This document shows, one piece after another, positions 21,191-33,083 of a stretch of DNA of 64,000 nucleotides (position 1 is its first letter; every line of letters starts with the position of its first letter). The DNA is from Zygnema cylindricum (lineage: Eukaryota; Streptophyta; Zygnematophyceae; Zygnematales; Zygnemataceae). The notes beneath the pieces were generated by a model that had not been told where the DNA came from, did not search any database, and saw only the letters and a list, made by a program, of their open reading frames with translations. The position numbers and the translations under genes were made by a program. The stretch is taken from contig JBBHKE010002115.1 of assembly GCA_037447655.1 (NCBI GenBank), forward strand, positions 1 to 64,000. The letters run 5' to 3'.

Positions 21191-24100
21191 CTAACAACCG
21201 TCAATGGCTACATGTAAATTATACGTATATCCGTAATTATTCCAAATCAAAACTGTACTCCACGCAAGCGTACGTACAGACCGAAAACAACCATGGAGTA
21301 ACTTTGAACATGCCCAAAAAAAAAACCTCAGGCGCCCCAAAAAAAAACAGCAAAGGACCAAGCAGGAGCAAGCAAACCTTTCACTTTCAGCGTCCCAAAA
21401 TTTTGAAAAACCTAGCAAAATTTTCACAAACAAAAGCTCTTTTTTATCTGTGTTTTTCCTGACAACCTCCTCTGCTCACTCCCAAGGTTTCTTTACCCTC
21501 ACCCTTTTCTAGGTTGTCTTTTTTTCTTGACAATTTAATTCTAAATATGCAACTATTGATAAATGTTTAGATTTTAATGTGAATTGTGTTGTTGTCTGAC
21601 CTACAGAAACTGTACTGACAGGGTAAAAAGCTTCGGTTTCATAAAGATTAAACTTTTTATATTTTTCAATTCATGCTCATTAATTTCATTATAAATATAA
21701 CAGTTATTTTTTCTAAGTTTTAACAGCTAGTTAATTTAATGTATGTATGTTTTGATTTTGAAAGTCATTCTTATCTTTTTTTTTTTGCAACTATGTGAAG
21801 ACAACGACCCCCTATGTATGACAGATTTTTGCAATGCAAAACAAAAACACAATAATATGGCAATTTTTTATTTAGTTTTGATCGAAGTGTAAATAGAATC
21901 TGAACACCTATGCATCTTCTAACCTGGACCGACAAACTTTTACGGAAGTGTCCTCATTCTGATAAATTAAACTGCTTAAAAATGAACCAAATAGAATTCA
22001 CAATGGGTATTTTTACATGGTTTCAATATTGTTAAAGAAGCATAAAGTTATGGTTCCGAGATTATTCACAACGATACGCAAGACCATTCAAAACCTTTAA
22101 GCTTGAAACCTGTTTTGAGGAAAAGACATGGATTCAAAGTTCACACTTATTGTGTGAAATTGTGATAATTTCATTTATAATCTGCAAAACACTAAAAACA
22201 AACCTCAACTACAACCAGCCACAAAAGAGCAAAACATAAACGTATAAACATAAACTGCACACCATTTCATCATGTAAACTATACAAAGGACTTAGAAAAC
22301 AGGTAGTAATTAAAATAACGAGCAAAAAAATAGCATAAATACATCTCTTAGACTCTAAAATACATTTGTTATATTACTTTTGCAAAAAAGTACAAAAAAA
22401 AAACACGTCATGTAGCTGACTAGTACTGTAGATCAATCAGTCTAAAGAATTTTTCCATTTTAGAAATAGATCGTGATTGGCATTGATATTTGTGCTTCTG
22501 TGTAAGGTTTTTTTTTTGACTCCGCATTTTATGATGTAAAGAATACATTGTCAACTTTCTCGCAAAGATCTTTAGAAAAAAACAAAGAACCATTGCAAAT
22601 TAATGTGTTTCAAATCACAAAAATTATTATCCTTCATAGTAAGGAATGTGCCAAACAACAATCTTGAAACCAAAATCCATATATGTAGGAAGGTATTAAA
22701 AACAATTTATAGCCTGTTTCAAAGTGTAGCTTTCCAATAATCACTATCCGAATGAAAAATGTTTCAACCGTACCACAATCCATCGTACATCTCAAAACAC
22801 TGTTAAAAAGTCCAATTTGTTAACTAGAGTTGTTATTTTGAACCATTAAGCTAAAAAAAGACTGTTTTGTATTTCCTTGAAAAGTTCACTAAAACCTTCA
22901 TTGCGATAACCCATTTTGCCCAGTGGAAAAATAGTCAACAAAATTGTTCCTGAATACAAAAAAAAATGGAGAGGAATAGGTCAAAACTCTTGCATTTGCT
23001 CCATGAACTACACCGTGAATGCCTATTAGGGCTAATGACAACAATAATTCCATCCCATTATTTTTGTACTCAAAACCAAAATCAACATTATCAATACTGA
23101 TTGTTTTTTCTTAGCGATTTTTTTTTTTGCGGTCGCGAATTGTCCACGTCATGTGGCCCGAAAATTAAAATTATTAACACTAAAATAGCCCTTAAACTAA
23201 TTATATCTTAACTTTAATGGCAATCCAGTAGCAATAATTGGCGTATTGCAGTCTGAAAATAGTTTTTGTACTTCTATCACGAATTATTGAACAATAATTT
23301 GAAGAAAAAATAGCAAAATCCTGTACAGTAGATCCACTAGAGACATTAACAAAACAGAGTCTCCATTTTATGAGACGACATTTTGTAAACATCATCCATA
23401 CCAAACTTACATTCACAACAACTTCATTAAACAATATAGAACAAAACCCAGCAAAACAACCCTTCGTCACCCCAGTACTTTACCTCAATTACTATGCCAC
23501 CCAAAGTATGGTATAAGGCAGGCATTTGAAAGAAAATATGTTTGCGATAGGGTAAAATAAGTAAAAGTATCACACAAAAAACTCCAACACGGCATAACTA
23601 GAATCATAAAACTCAGGAAAGGGACGCTTATAAACCGTGAGAAACGTTACAGGATACGACAATTTTGATTTTTTTGTGTCTGAACCGCACTAATGAAGGA
23701 CACTGTTCAAAATCTCTACACATATTAGGGTTTTCTCCAAAGTGAATGCAAACTATCAGCGTCTACAGAGATGTTTTCCAAGAAATAATATTGTGACTGT
23801 ATATCCACACTAATAAAAGAGGTGTATGCAGTCATAAAGAAACTAGCACATTGTAAAAAAAAATCGAAAGAACTGAAGTACTGCAAAAGCCTACCTCCAC
23901 CTAACTTTTGCGGCTCGATGAGAATCTCACGACTAATCCCTGTATGAAAGCTTGGGCAATTGCAAACTATTTTATTTTCTATATATATTTGGTTCACATG
24001 TATCGCAATTCGAACCCCGTAAGCCATCTCCACATATCGCAACCAGATTTTGATATTTGGATCCCTGCAACAAAGATGCATCCCTACTTTATTTAATTTT

Positions 24101-24470
24101 AAAAAGCATTTCCAATTGATTAAATTATTCAACATAACCCAAGCCTCCATTATCCAACTAGTTACATTCAGTCACGCTACTACCTTTCTTTAACCAATAT
24201 CTACATCCAATTAAGATTTTTTAGAGCCATTCTCAAAAAACAGAATGGGCACACTAGGAAAAGGACATGACATAGCCACTCATTCAACAATATTTAAACT
24301 TAACGGATATGAAGGTCGCAAACAACACATACTGAAACATCAAAAAATAATATTGATCCACTAATTTGAGGCAATAACCATGTTGTGGTATTGTTATGCG
24401 TGATGAACAACAAGTACTATATAATGATGACTTTAAGAGTTTCTTCATGCAGACACTCTTGTATCAGTCG
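21191..24470. other. AT-rich DNA without supported genes
   Basis: A terminus-like TA|CACCGTGAATG at 23,009-23,019 suggests another TA-flanked MITE, but no right end is seen. A 141-codon minus-strand frame at 23,725-24,150 has no recognisable domain and is not called as a gene. Confidence 0.4.
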
Positions 24471-24475
24471 CTTTC

Positions 24476-24600
24476 TAACCCCCCTGCCCCTCTCTCTTTA
24501 CCCCCTTACCTGCCCAGCCGTAGCAGCTGCCGCCTCCCCTCCCCATCCCCCTCTCCCTCCCCCTCCTCCTCTCGCTCTCTATCCCTTGCACAACTGACCC
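24476..24600. repeat. Pyrimidine-rich (CCT/CTC) tract
   Basis: The plus strand is nearly all C and T with CCCCCTCTCC words, a short counterpart of the purine tracts at 13 kb and 63 kb. Confidence 0.7.
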
Positions 24601-24627
24601 AGTCTAGTGAGAGCTGCATAATCGCCC

Positions 24628-24739
24628 ATTTTTTTTTCCTGAAAGGCGACTGAAATTTATAAGATAACAAATTTTGATTGGCCACTTTTTTTTCCTGAAA
24701 GGCGACTGAAATTTATAAGACAACAAATTTTGATTGGCC
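24628..24739. repeat. 56-bp tandem duplication
   Basis: Two copies with reference points at 24,638 and 24,694 share CCTGAAAGGCGACTG and the following sequence to ATTTTGATTGGCCA. They differ by one or two bases. Confidence 0.85.
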
Positions 24740-24909
24740 AGACAAGGAGTTTGTCACATCAATTTCCAAGATATTGAGGAACAATTAACGGATATAGTGC
24801 AAGCTTCTCACACAAGTGAAAGTCAGGGTATTGAAAAAAAATTACCATAATGTTGAGGATGAATGGTTCACTTTATGAGCAGAACAGAGAATATCGAGAA
24901 TATCGAGAA

Positions 24910-26066
24910 GTTTTAGTCAAATTAGTATTAGGACAATTTTTAGTGTTTATAATTAGTATTGGAACAGGAAAGTAATGTGTAATGTAGAAGAAGTGTTATG
25001 ACAATTATAACTAATGTATAAGGAGCATTTGTTCAGTTTTTAGTATAAAATAAGTATTAAGAAAGTTTTAGTCAAATTAGTATTATGACAGTTTTTAGTA
25101 TGTATAATTAGTATTGATACAGGAAAGTAATTAGTAATGTAGAAGAAGTGTTATGACAGTTATAACTAATTTATAAGGAGCACTTGTTCAGTTTTCAGTA
25201 CAAAATAGGTGTTAAGATGGATTTAGTCAAATTAGTATTAGGACATATTTTAGTGTGTATAATTAGTATTGGAACAAGAAAGTAATGTGTAATGTAGAAG
25301 AAGTATTATGACAGTTATAACTAATGTAAAACAAGCATTTGTTCAGTTTTTAGTATACAATAAGTATTAAGAAAGCTTTTGTAAAATTAGTATTAGAACA
25401 GTTTTTAGTGTGTATAATTTGTATTGGAACAGGAAAGCAATTAGTAATGTAGAAGAAGTGTTATGACAGTTATAACTAATTTATAAGGAGCACTTGTTCA
25501 GTTTTCAGTACAAAATAGGTGTTAAGTAGGTTTTAGTAAAATTAATGTTAAGACAGTTTTTAGTGTGTGTAATTTGTATTGGAACAGGAAAGTAATGTGC
25601 AATGTAGAAGAAGTATTATGCCGTTATAACTAATGTAAAACAAGCATTTGTTCAGTTTTTAGTATAAAATAGGTGTTAAGAAGGTTTTAGTCAAATTGGT
25701 ATTTGGACAGTTTTTAGTGCTTATAATTTGTATTGGAACAGGAAAGTAATGTGCAATGTAGAAGAAGTATTATGCCGTTATAACTAATGTAAAACAAGCA
25801 TTTGTTCAGTTTTTAGTATAAAATAGGTGTTAAGAAGGTTTTAGTCAAATTAGTATTTGGACAGTTTTTAGTGTTTATAATTTGTATTGGAATAGGAAAG
25901 TAATGTGCAATGTAGAAGAAGTATTATGCCACTATAACTAATGTAAAACAAGCATTTGTTCAGTTTTTAGTATAAAATAGGTGTTAAGAAGGTTTTAATC
26001 AAATTAGTATTTGGACAGTTTTTATTGTTTATAATTTGTATTGGAACAGGAAAGTAATTAGTAATG
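24910..26066. repeat. Satellite array, 154-155 bp monomer, about 7.5 copies
   Basis: The word GTTTTAGTCAAATTAGTATT or a close variant recurs at 24,910, 25,065, 25,220, 25,375, 25,530, 25,684, 25,838 and 25,992. Five monomers are therefore 155 bp and the next two 154 bp; the last is partial. Other phased words (TTGGAACAGGAAAGTAAT, TGTAGAAGAAGT, TTGTTCAGTTTTTAGTA) recur in every unit. Alternate units share variants, such as CTAATTTATAAGGAGCAC versus CTAATGTAAAACAAGCAT, hinting at higher-order structure. It is AT-rich and non-coding. Confidence 0.95.
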
Positions 26067-26295
26067 TAGGAGAAGTTTGCAAAGTTGTTTCAAAGTATTA
26101 TGACACAAAGTTGCAAAATAGTTCGAGAATACACATTTTTGTAATATTAAATAGTGACGAATTAGAAGTTGCTGGTTGGTTTGAGCTTAAATTTTACAAA
26201 ATTCTCAGTTCACTGTTAAACTTTCAAACATTTCGCTTCTATATTTATTACAGTGATAGATTTTCATCAGCGTTTCACAAAAAACAATGTCTTAC

Positions 26296-26822
26296 CTGTT
26301 GAACCGCTTTGTACGTATTGTTTTCTATATTCAGGTCCGGGAAGATTAACACGTTGGCCTAAAAAACATGTTTGTGATGTCGACTTGCTTTAGCTCTTGA
26401 AGCGTACAAAAAAAAATGCATAAGAAGACTTTATCCAATTAGCGGATATGCGAGAAAAAGTATACCTGAAATTTGTACGACAAAATAAAATGTATAACAT
26501 GGAATCACTAAATAAACATAGGCACATAGCGATTATGTTTAATCACTTAGCAATAAATAAGCAGTAATGACTTACCGTAGACTCCTACACTGAGCTTTTA
26601 TTTTAAAGGACGAGCGGAGCAGTACCACAAGGGAGTGGGAAAAAGGTAACGTTTTTTCTTTTTACATACGTGTAATTTTATTTTTTTTACATTACATGTT
26701 CTCTTACCTGATTCGTCGTCTAGTTTGTTCATAAATTTGCGAGGTAATAATATCTTGTACGGTTCACGTCCGTGCGCTTCGTTTTGTAATTCTTCAAAAA
26801 CGAAAAAGTGCATTCCGAGCAT
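26296..26822 (-). CDS. Candidate two-exon gene fragment, unidentified
   Basis: Exon 1, 26,708-26,822, starts at an ATG and encodes 38 residues (MLGMHFFVFEELQNE..., then KILLPRKFMNKLDDES), ending in a strong donor, TCAG|GTAAGAG, in phase 1. A 349-bp AT-rich intron follows. Exon 2, 26,296-26,358, has acceptor TTTTTTAG|GCC, is 63 bp, phase 1 to phase 1, encodes QRVNLPGPEYRKQYVQSGST, and ends CAACAG|GTAAGAC. Continuity of phase and three good splice sites support a real gene. Further exons would lie below 26,290, but the satellite begins there, so the gene is probably cut off. A loose B3-domain resemblance (LPRKF...VNLPGP) is too weak to name. It could also be the transposase gene or captured host exons of the fold-back element next door. 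Confidence 0.4.
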
Positions 26823-27029
26823 GATGTCCGATGGCGGACGGCAGTTGCTGTTCGGTATTCGCAGCTGTCAAGTTTTGACGCTTAAAACTGCATTTTTTTT
26901 CCGCCGCTACGCTCCAAAACGGTCGGAACCTACCGTCCCAACCGTCACCGCCGCGCATTTTGTCATTTTATGAAATTTGGGGTACGGATCCCAAAATTTA
27001 TGACATCCGTTTTCCCATTTTTCAAGTGT
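26823..27029. promoter_or_regulatory. Possible upstream region of the two-exon fragment
   Basis: A GC-rich block with CGG/CCG words lies directly upstream of the ATG at 26,822, in contrast to the AT-rich surroundings. No TATA box is obvious. The call is positional only. Confidence 0.25.
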
Positions 27030-28075
27030 GAACCACGCAACTTACTTAACTTTGTCAAAAATTGTACGTTTGAAGTACATATTGGTATAAATAAAGTACC
27101 GCTGAGTACAAAGTTGACGGTCAATCAGTTGGACAACTTTGACTTTCAAAATATTGTTTCAGCCGCTTAAAGTTTTGCCGCGCTTGCGGGCGTCGACCGT
27201 CATAATAAAATTAGCAATTCACACGGCCGGCGAACGTTTACGGTAACAAAACTGTGGCAACCACATGTAAACAAAAGTGTTGCAGATAGTCACTTTTTGT
27301 CTTTACGTGAGCTCCACGGTGAGAGTACTTAGCCTCAAAATTGAAATTGAATAGTCTAACCGTTACATTGAACTTATACGCAAAGTGAAACGAAACTCTT
27401 TAAACTAAAGAACTATAAGTCTTGTACGGAAATATTAAAACGCACGAAATGAAATAAACTTTGTACACTATAATATAACGAACCGGCGTAAAAATACCAA
27501 TTGAAATTAAATGAAAAAAATGCGCGTCGTCACCTGCGACAAAATCGAGCCACACTATCTACGAATCAACACGCGTCGTCACGCGCGACGAAATCGAGCC
27601 ACACTATCTACAAATCAACATTCTTACATTACAACAAAATTTTGTTCCGGGCATTTTACTATTTCCTTACAAAACTTACAGTAGTTCAGTTTAGTTTAAA
27701 GAGGTTTCGTTTCAATTTGCGTCTAAGTTCAATGTAACGCTTAGACGATTCAATTTCAATTTTGCGGCTAAGTGCTCTCACCGTGGAGCTCACGTAAAGA
27801 CAAAGAGTGACTGTCTACAACATTTTTATTTACATGTGGTTGCCTCTGTTTTGTTAGCGTAAACGTTCGCCGGCCGTGTGAATTGCTAATTTTATTATGA
27901 CGGTCGACGTTGGCAAGCGCGGCAAAATTTTAAGCGGTTGAAACAATATTTTGAAATTCAAAGATGTCCAACCGATTGACCGTCAACTTTGTACTCAACG
28001 GTACTGTATTTGTACCAATATGTACTTCAAACGTACATTTTTTTACAAAATGACGTAAGTGACTGTGCGGAACCA
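27030..28075. mobile_element. Fold-back element with roughly 400-bp inverted arms
   Basis: The left arm, about 27,030-27,440, reappears in reverse complement at about 27,680-28,075. Shared words include GTACGTTTGAAGTACATATTGG, TGACGGTCAATC, GCCGGCGAACGTTTACG, ACCACATGTAAA and GAGCTCCACGGTGAGAG with their complements. Arms differ by scattered substitutions and small indels. The loop holds a 49-bp tandem duplication. No transposase is present and no TSD could be fixed. Long arms fit Foldback or Mutator-like non-autonomous elements. Confidence 0.8.
27523..27620. repeat. 49-bp tandem duplication in the fold-back loop
   Basis: Two copies start at 27,523 and 27,572 with CGCGTCGTCAC and share ATCGAGCCACACTATCTAC. 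Confidence 0.85.
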
Positions 28076-28249
28076 AAACATTCACTGTCATGATCAATTC
28101 CCTAACATTTTACTGCATTACATCGGCCATCGTTATTGGCAAGAAAGAAAAAATAGTGCAAGCGCTTATTTTATATTATCAACGCTGTATTGTGTAAAGG
28201 TTTTGAAATTACAACAAAAACATAAACATTAATTTTGGCAGTTTAATGC

Positions 28250-28951
28250 CATAGATGTCCCGTGCGCATATTACGCACGCTAATAAGTAACGAATACTAC
28301 GTACGGTACGCATCAAACGATGTTGAAAAGTAAATAAAATGCGTACCATACTTTATATCCGTACACTACAACGTACACTATCGTACAGTGTTTGGATATT
28401 CCCGTAATTTTAGGGTTATTCTACGCAGTTTTTAGGGTTTCATGGTACATTTTCCTACATTCTGTGTATTTCAGTACAACTCTCTCACAATTTTCGTTTT
28501 CGTACTTCTACGGTTATATACTTTAGGGTATGTAGGGTACATTTTTGTACCTTTACGAATATTTTCGTACATTTGCGTTGCATTTTTCATACAATTTTGT
28601 ACTGATTTCGTATATCTTCGTTCTTTTTAGGGTTATTAAAGGGGGGAATATTATTATTTTAGGGTTTATCGTGTAAATTTTCGTACGCTGCTTTATATTT
28701 CTGTACGATTGCATTAGACTTTCCATTCTATGAGGTGTTTTAGGTTAGACTTTCCATAAAATGTTGTACACTTCTGTTAAACTTTCGTACTTTTAAAGTT
28801 TTTTTAAGGATTTTCTAGCATTACGCTTTTCGTACGTTTCGTACATGTTCGTACAACGAAATTTACACGAATTTTACGAAAATTATGAAATCGACGAATA
28901 TTACGTAGTTTTCATAAAAATGTTGAAATCTGTACGAATTGGACATCAACG
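28250..28951. mobile_element. hAT-like MITE with GTAC-rich interior, copy 2
   Basis: The left end is CATAGATGTCCCGTGCGCAT and the right end GGACATCAACG, a two-base variant of the expected inverted repeat. Flanking 8-mers TTTAATGC and ATTAATAC match at six of eight positions. The interior is related to the 20,323 copy, with GTAC words, TTTTAGGGT and a subterminal TACGTAG. Confidence 0.75.
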
Positions 28952-28981
28952 ATTAATACGTCCACTCTATTCTGTACAGTA

Positions 28982-30004
28982 CACCGCGAATCATAATTAG
29001 AGTAATGAAAAAAAAAACAATTAGAGTAATGAACTCTAATTTATTTGATAGAACTTTTTCACAGAGGAAGTTTACTCTAATTTATTTAAGTACTCTATAT
29101 TGGGTTATGTCGGCTATAATTACCCGGGCAGAAATTATGAACACTAAATTACGTAGATGTACAAAATTTGTTAGTCTTTATAGTTTTGAGTCATTATGAC
29201 GTTATAACTATTTGTCGTGACGTCAGCATGTTCATGACGACATTCTGTCGAGACGAGTTATCCGACTTTTTCGATGATTATTTTTAGTGATTATGCGGCG
29301 GGTTGCTAAATCGTTATTAACCTTTTCACTGTACAATTTACCACTTACGCTGTTCACTATTTAATGAATAATAATGTTTTATTGTGAGTAAGTCCTTGTC
29401 AATAGAAAATTATATCATTTACCTATTTGATAGAGTCGAATAGGCAGAATTAGGTTTTTGAGTACGATTTGCGTATAAACGAATTATAAATAATTCAATG
29501 CGCCTAAAAATCTATCCTTAAATAGAGTAAATGATTATAATTTCATCTATTTAAGGCAAGTAGCGTAAACATTATAAATAAGGTTCATTTTAAATAGGTT
29601 ACTGATTATCCTAACAAAATTGTACTTTATAAGTAAAAAAGTTCAAATAATGATTTAATAGAATCAATCGCGGAAATCATAAACGTAAAATCAATCATCG
29701 GCAGTGATAACCTCTCCGTCGATAACGTCAGGTCGTAACCACATTCAACTGACAATAGTTCTAAGCATAATGACGTCAAAACTATACGGAATGACATATT
29801 TTGTTTATCTATGTAATTTAGTGTTCATAATTTCAATGCGGATAATTATTGTCGACATAACCCAATATAGAGTACTTAAATAAATTAGAGTAAACTTCCT
29901 GTGGGAAAAAGTTATATCACATAAATTAGAGTTCATTATTCTAATTGGTTTTTTTTGGTTTTTTTACTCTAATTTTTTCATTACTCTAATTACGATTCTC
30001 GGTG
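28982..30004. mobile_element. TA-flanked long-TIR MITE, copy 4
   Basis: The left end CACCGCGAATCATAATTAGA and right end (reverse) CACCGAGAATCGTAATTAGA continue as inverted repeats for more than 200 bp on each side, including TTTACTCTAATTTATTTAAG and TATTGGGTTATGTCG. TA flanks are at 28,980-28,981 and 30,005-30,006. At 1,023 bp it is the longest copy in the window without a recognised nested insertion, and it has no coding capacity. Confidence 0.85.
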
Positions 30005-30006
30005 TA

Positions 30007-30077
30007 CTGCAGTACGCAAAATTTTCACTAGAATCCAAAGTACCACTTCAAAGTACCGGCTACATGGGCACATGCCC
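30007..30077. repeat. Right-end remnant of a PIF/Harbinger-like MITE
   Basis: Directly right of the TA MITE, AATCCAAAGTACC...GGCTACATGGGCACATGCCC followed by TAA resembles the right end of the element ending at 31,424. The remainder of this copy is not recognisable on the left. Confidence 0.6.
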
Positions 30078-30485
30078 TAAAGTTGATTGACGGTTTATAT
30101 AAAATACTCTATTATATATAATTTAATTACAATGTAGTATATAATGCCACGTTGGAACCCTCAAAATTTCACCGACATGAATTTTCAGAAACGGACAACA
30201 TCATATGAGCGACCGTGGACTCGGGTCGCGTCGAATAGTTAGGTCCACAGTTTGTCCGTTAAAGCATTTAAGTGGGCGGCTCCGCTGTCGTTTTCCGTAC
30301 AAGTCCATTCCAGTTGTACCGGCGGCTACTGACATCGCTTCCGCCAGATTTTCGTCAGCATGCTGTCGCCGTCCTTCATTCGTAGCCCACTTCCTGCGTA
30401 ATGACTTGCACCTGACGTCGATGTACGGAAGAGACCCTCCCCTGTATGCAACATGTACTTCGATGTTAATTCAGGTACATTATTA

Positions 30486-31424
30486 GGCGGTGTGCCCATG
30501 TGTTAAAGTAAGGGTTTTTTTTTCTGTCGTTTTTACAAAAAATGGGACTTGCAACGATAAAATCGTACGCTGTACGAAAAATGTGTGAAAACCAAAGTAG
30601 AATTTGCGTCACCTTTAAACTTTGAATGCAATACAAATTGTCGTTATTACCTTTTCGACCCAATTGCATGCACCCATTGCCACGTCATGCCAGCTCATCT
30701 TACAACTTCTATTATAATCGACTTGCGAGTTAATTTTGGTTCAAGTAATAGTCGATCGACAAATAGTAAAACGTTGTCGAACACGTTACAAGCCTTCTAA
30801 AATTTTTGCACGAGGGAAAGTACAAGCTTTTTTTTTACTGCTCGTCACGCGCATGTACCTTGAAAAATGACAAGCATGTACGGAAAAAAAACTGCGGACC
30901 TCCGCTTTCATTCATGGGGCCTTTACGTTGTCTTTGTCTCTCCCCCTCCTCAACCGACCGCTCCTCTCTCCCTCCTTTCTGAATGAAATACAATAGTAAT
31001 GGTATGAAATGAAAGATATAGTTTTTTCTTTTTTTTGGACACCTTTGGTTGTATTCGGATGGCATATCGAGTGATATAAGATAAAATAAAAAAGTCGGAA
31101 AGCCATGGCAGAATGTTTTGGTACTTATGGCGTCACAAATGAGCATGACTTCGCAGCGTCAAGAAGCCCTAAAGTCTTCAACATCGATAATGTCATAAAA
31201 AACTCGACGTCGACATTCGTCAATATGTTTGTAGATGTCACCAATTTTCGGAAGTTTTGAAGTCGTCTTCAATCGTTACAAGTTGTACCCACGTCTACAA
31301 CCGTAACATATCAAATTTACGATTTTGTTCTTGGATATAGGGACACTTTTGAAAATTACTATGGAGAATCTTCGCTAAAATCCAAAGTTTCCTTCCAAAG
31401 CTTCCGTTACATGGGCACACCTCC
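30486..31424. mobile_element. PIF/Harbinger-like MITE, TTA target duplication
   Basis: The left end GGCGGTGTGCCCATGTG and right end (reverse) GGAGGTGTGCCCATGTA form a TIR with two differences in 17 bases. TTA flanks both sides (30,483-30,485; 31,425-31,427). GG-starting termini with a 3-bp TTA duplication are hallmarks of PIF/Harbinger and Tourist MITEs. It is 939 bp with no transposase. Parts of the interior recur at 54,976-55,611, including CGGAAAGCCATGGC. Confidence 0.8.
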
Positions 31425-31427
31425 TTA

Positions 31428-32097
31428 GACCTATGTTGAATTAAAAAAACGTGTAATTGTATGGCCAACATTACGGGTTATTATTATTCGAACGACTTTT
31501 TTTAGCGTAAAACTCGTAAACGAGGTGTTCTAAATTTAGTGGTACCAAAGTAAGCTAAGAACAGGTATTGAAAATCGTTAATGATATTTACAACGACCAA
31601 TTTTAGCTTAAAATTGCGAGTCAACGTCCGACACAAATTTTGTACTCTTTCCATATGCCTTTGTCAAACACCAACTCATTTTTTTGGTTTCTTGTTTTTT
31701 CGCGTGATGAATGAGTTTTGCCAAAAGTAGTGTGATGAATAATCGTTAACGCAAATAGTGTGACAAATAATCACTGCCACAAATAACGTGACGAAAGAGC
31801 GTTACGAGATTACTTTTGTTTTTTTGGTTTGATTTTGGAAGGTACATATCATGTGCAAATTATATTAATTTCATCGGTAATCTATCGTGACATGTATTTT
31901 TATCATCTAACATGCCTCGACTCTTCAATTTTGTAACAGACAGGTTTGTCGGTTTTAGAAAAAAATGAATCGAATGCTTCGCGGATGAATATCCAACGAT
32001 CATTGTTACCTCGCAGACCTTTGGAGAATATTGGCAAGATTCCTTGTAATGTTGTTCGCTGATAAAAACAAAATAAGTGGTACGACGTAGTACGGAG
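31428..32097. other. AT-rich spacer
   Basis: No gene or repeat termini are recognised between the Harbinger-like MITE and the LTR of element A. Confidence 0.4.
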
Positions 32098-33083
32098 TGT
32101 TGAAATCACTTGATTTAGAAGGTATTTTCTAGGTCTTAATAGGAAAAAGAAAAGCATAGGCAACCTGCCTCCACCTCCTCTCACTAACCCCCATACTTGT
32201 TGTAGTCACTAAAGGAAAGTGAGAAAGGTGGAGCCATGGCTGCCTCGGTTATTTGAAAGAGACAGGAAAGGGAAGGTAGGAGTTTTTACCATAAAGGTTT
32301 CACACACCCAAGATTTGATCCTGGTACCTGCCGTCCGTGAAAGTGGCCGTTAGCGTTGTCCTATAGTCTACGATCAGTGCCAAGACATATAAGATGTGAT
32401 AACTATTTAAATATTGCTCAAGAACATTAATTCGATTAACGGAATTAGAGTCAAAGAACATGGAGACTAGTTGGAATATAGTGCGCACGAAACAAATATA
32501 CCGGACATTTGTTTTAAACGGCTAGTATTAAAAGACGGTTTAGATCCGACGGCACACATCATCGCCGAGATCCCCGAATGGCTGATTTAGCGGTTTTTGG
32601 ATGTGACATGACAGGGCGCCACGTGGCAAGATAGGATTGGGAAGCGGGAATCCCGGAGAGCATGAGGACAAGTTCGAAGGAGACAAACGTCCACTCCATG
32701 GCCTTGTCCTACACAGGCCGTACAGAAAGGACATTGGCCATAGTATCTTACTGTACATAACACTCTTCTTATTAGTTTGTACACCAGTAGATAGGGGTTG
32801 TGAGAGGGGTTTAGGACTTAGAGGATTGAGGGGGTAGCCGCCTCTCTCCCAACAAACTTGTATTTAAAATGGCATCTTTGCCACGTCATAACTTATTGTG
32901 TAGTTTAGCGTTTTAAGTAATTCTTTTTGATGCGGACCCAAGGGAATCCACACTGCATAGGGGTGTAGTAAGGTTTTCTGTTTGCTTGCTTTGGTAGGAG
33001 TGGTTCTAGTTGAAAGGGGGTTAGTCAAAAACTACTTAGAGGCTTCCAGAATTCTTTAGCCCAATGGGGAACAGAGAATTGCA
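32098..33083 (+). repeat. 5' LTR of element A
   Basis: It starts TGTTGAAATC after CGGAG and ends AGAATTGCA. It carries a tRNA-like T-arm on the minus strand (32,301-32,355), a CACGTGG motif near 32,621 and a promoter-like segment near 32,790 (GTAGATAGGGGTTGTGAG). The second LTR is missing, so insertion age cannot be judged. Confidence 0.85.

Noticed and set aside
21151-21462. 103-codon plus-strand frame with a Lys-rich MPKKKTSGAPKK segment
   Set aside because: It starts inside a MITE fragment and passes through A-runs; no family match or splice support.
23725-24150. 141-codon minus-strand frame
   Set aside because: No recognisable domain, no clear promoter or splice context, AT-rich surroundings; cannot be told from chance.
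24910-26066. Possible CRISPR-like repeat array
   Set aside because: The whole 155-bp unit is repeated with no unique spacers, and the genome is eukaryotic.
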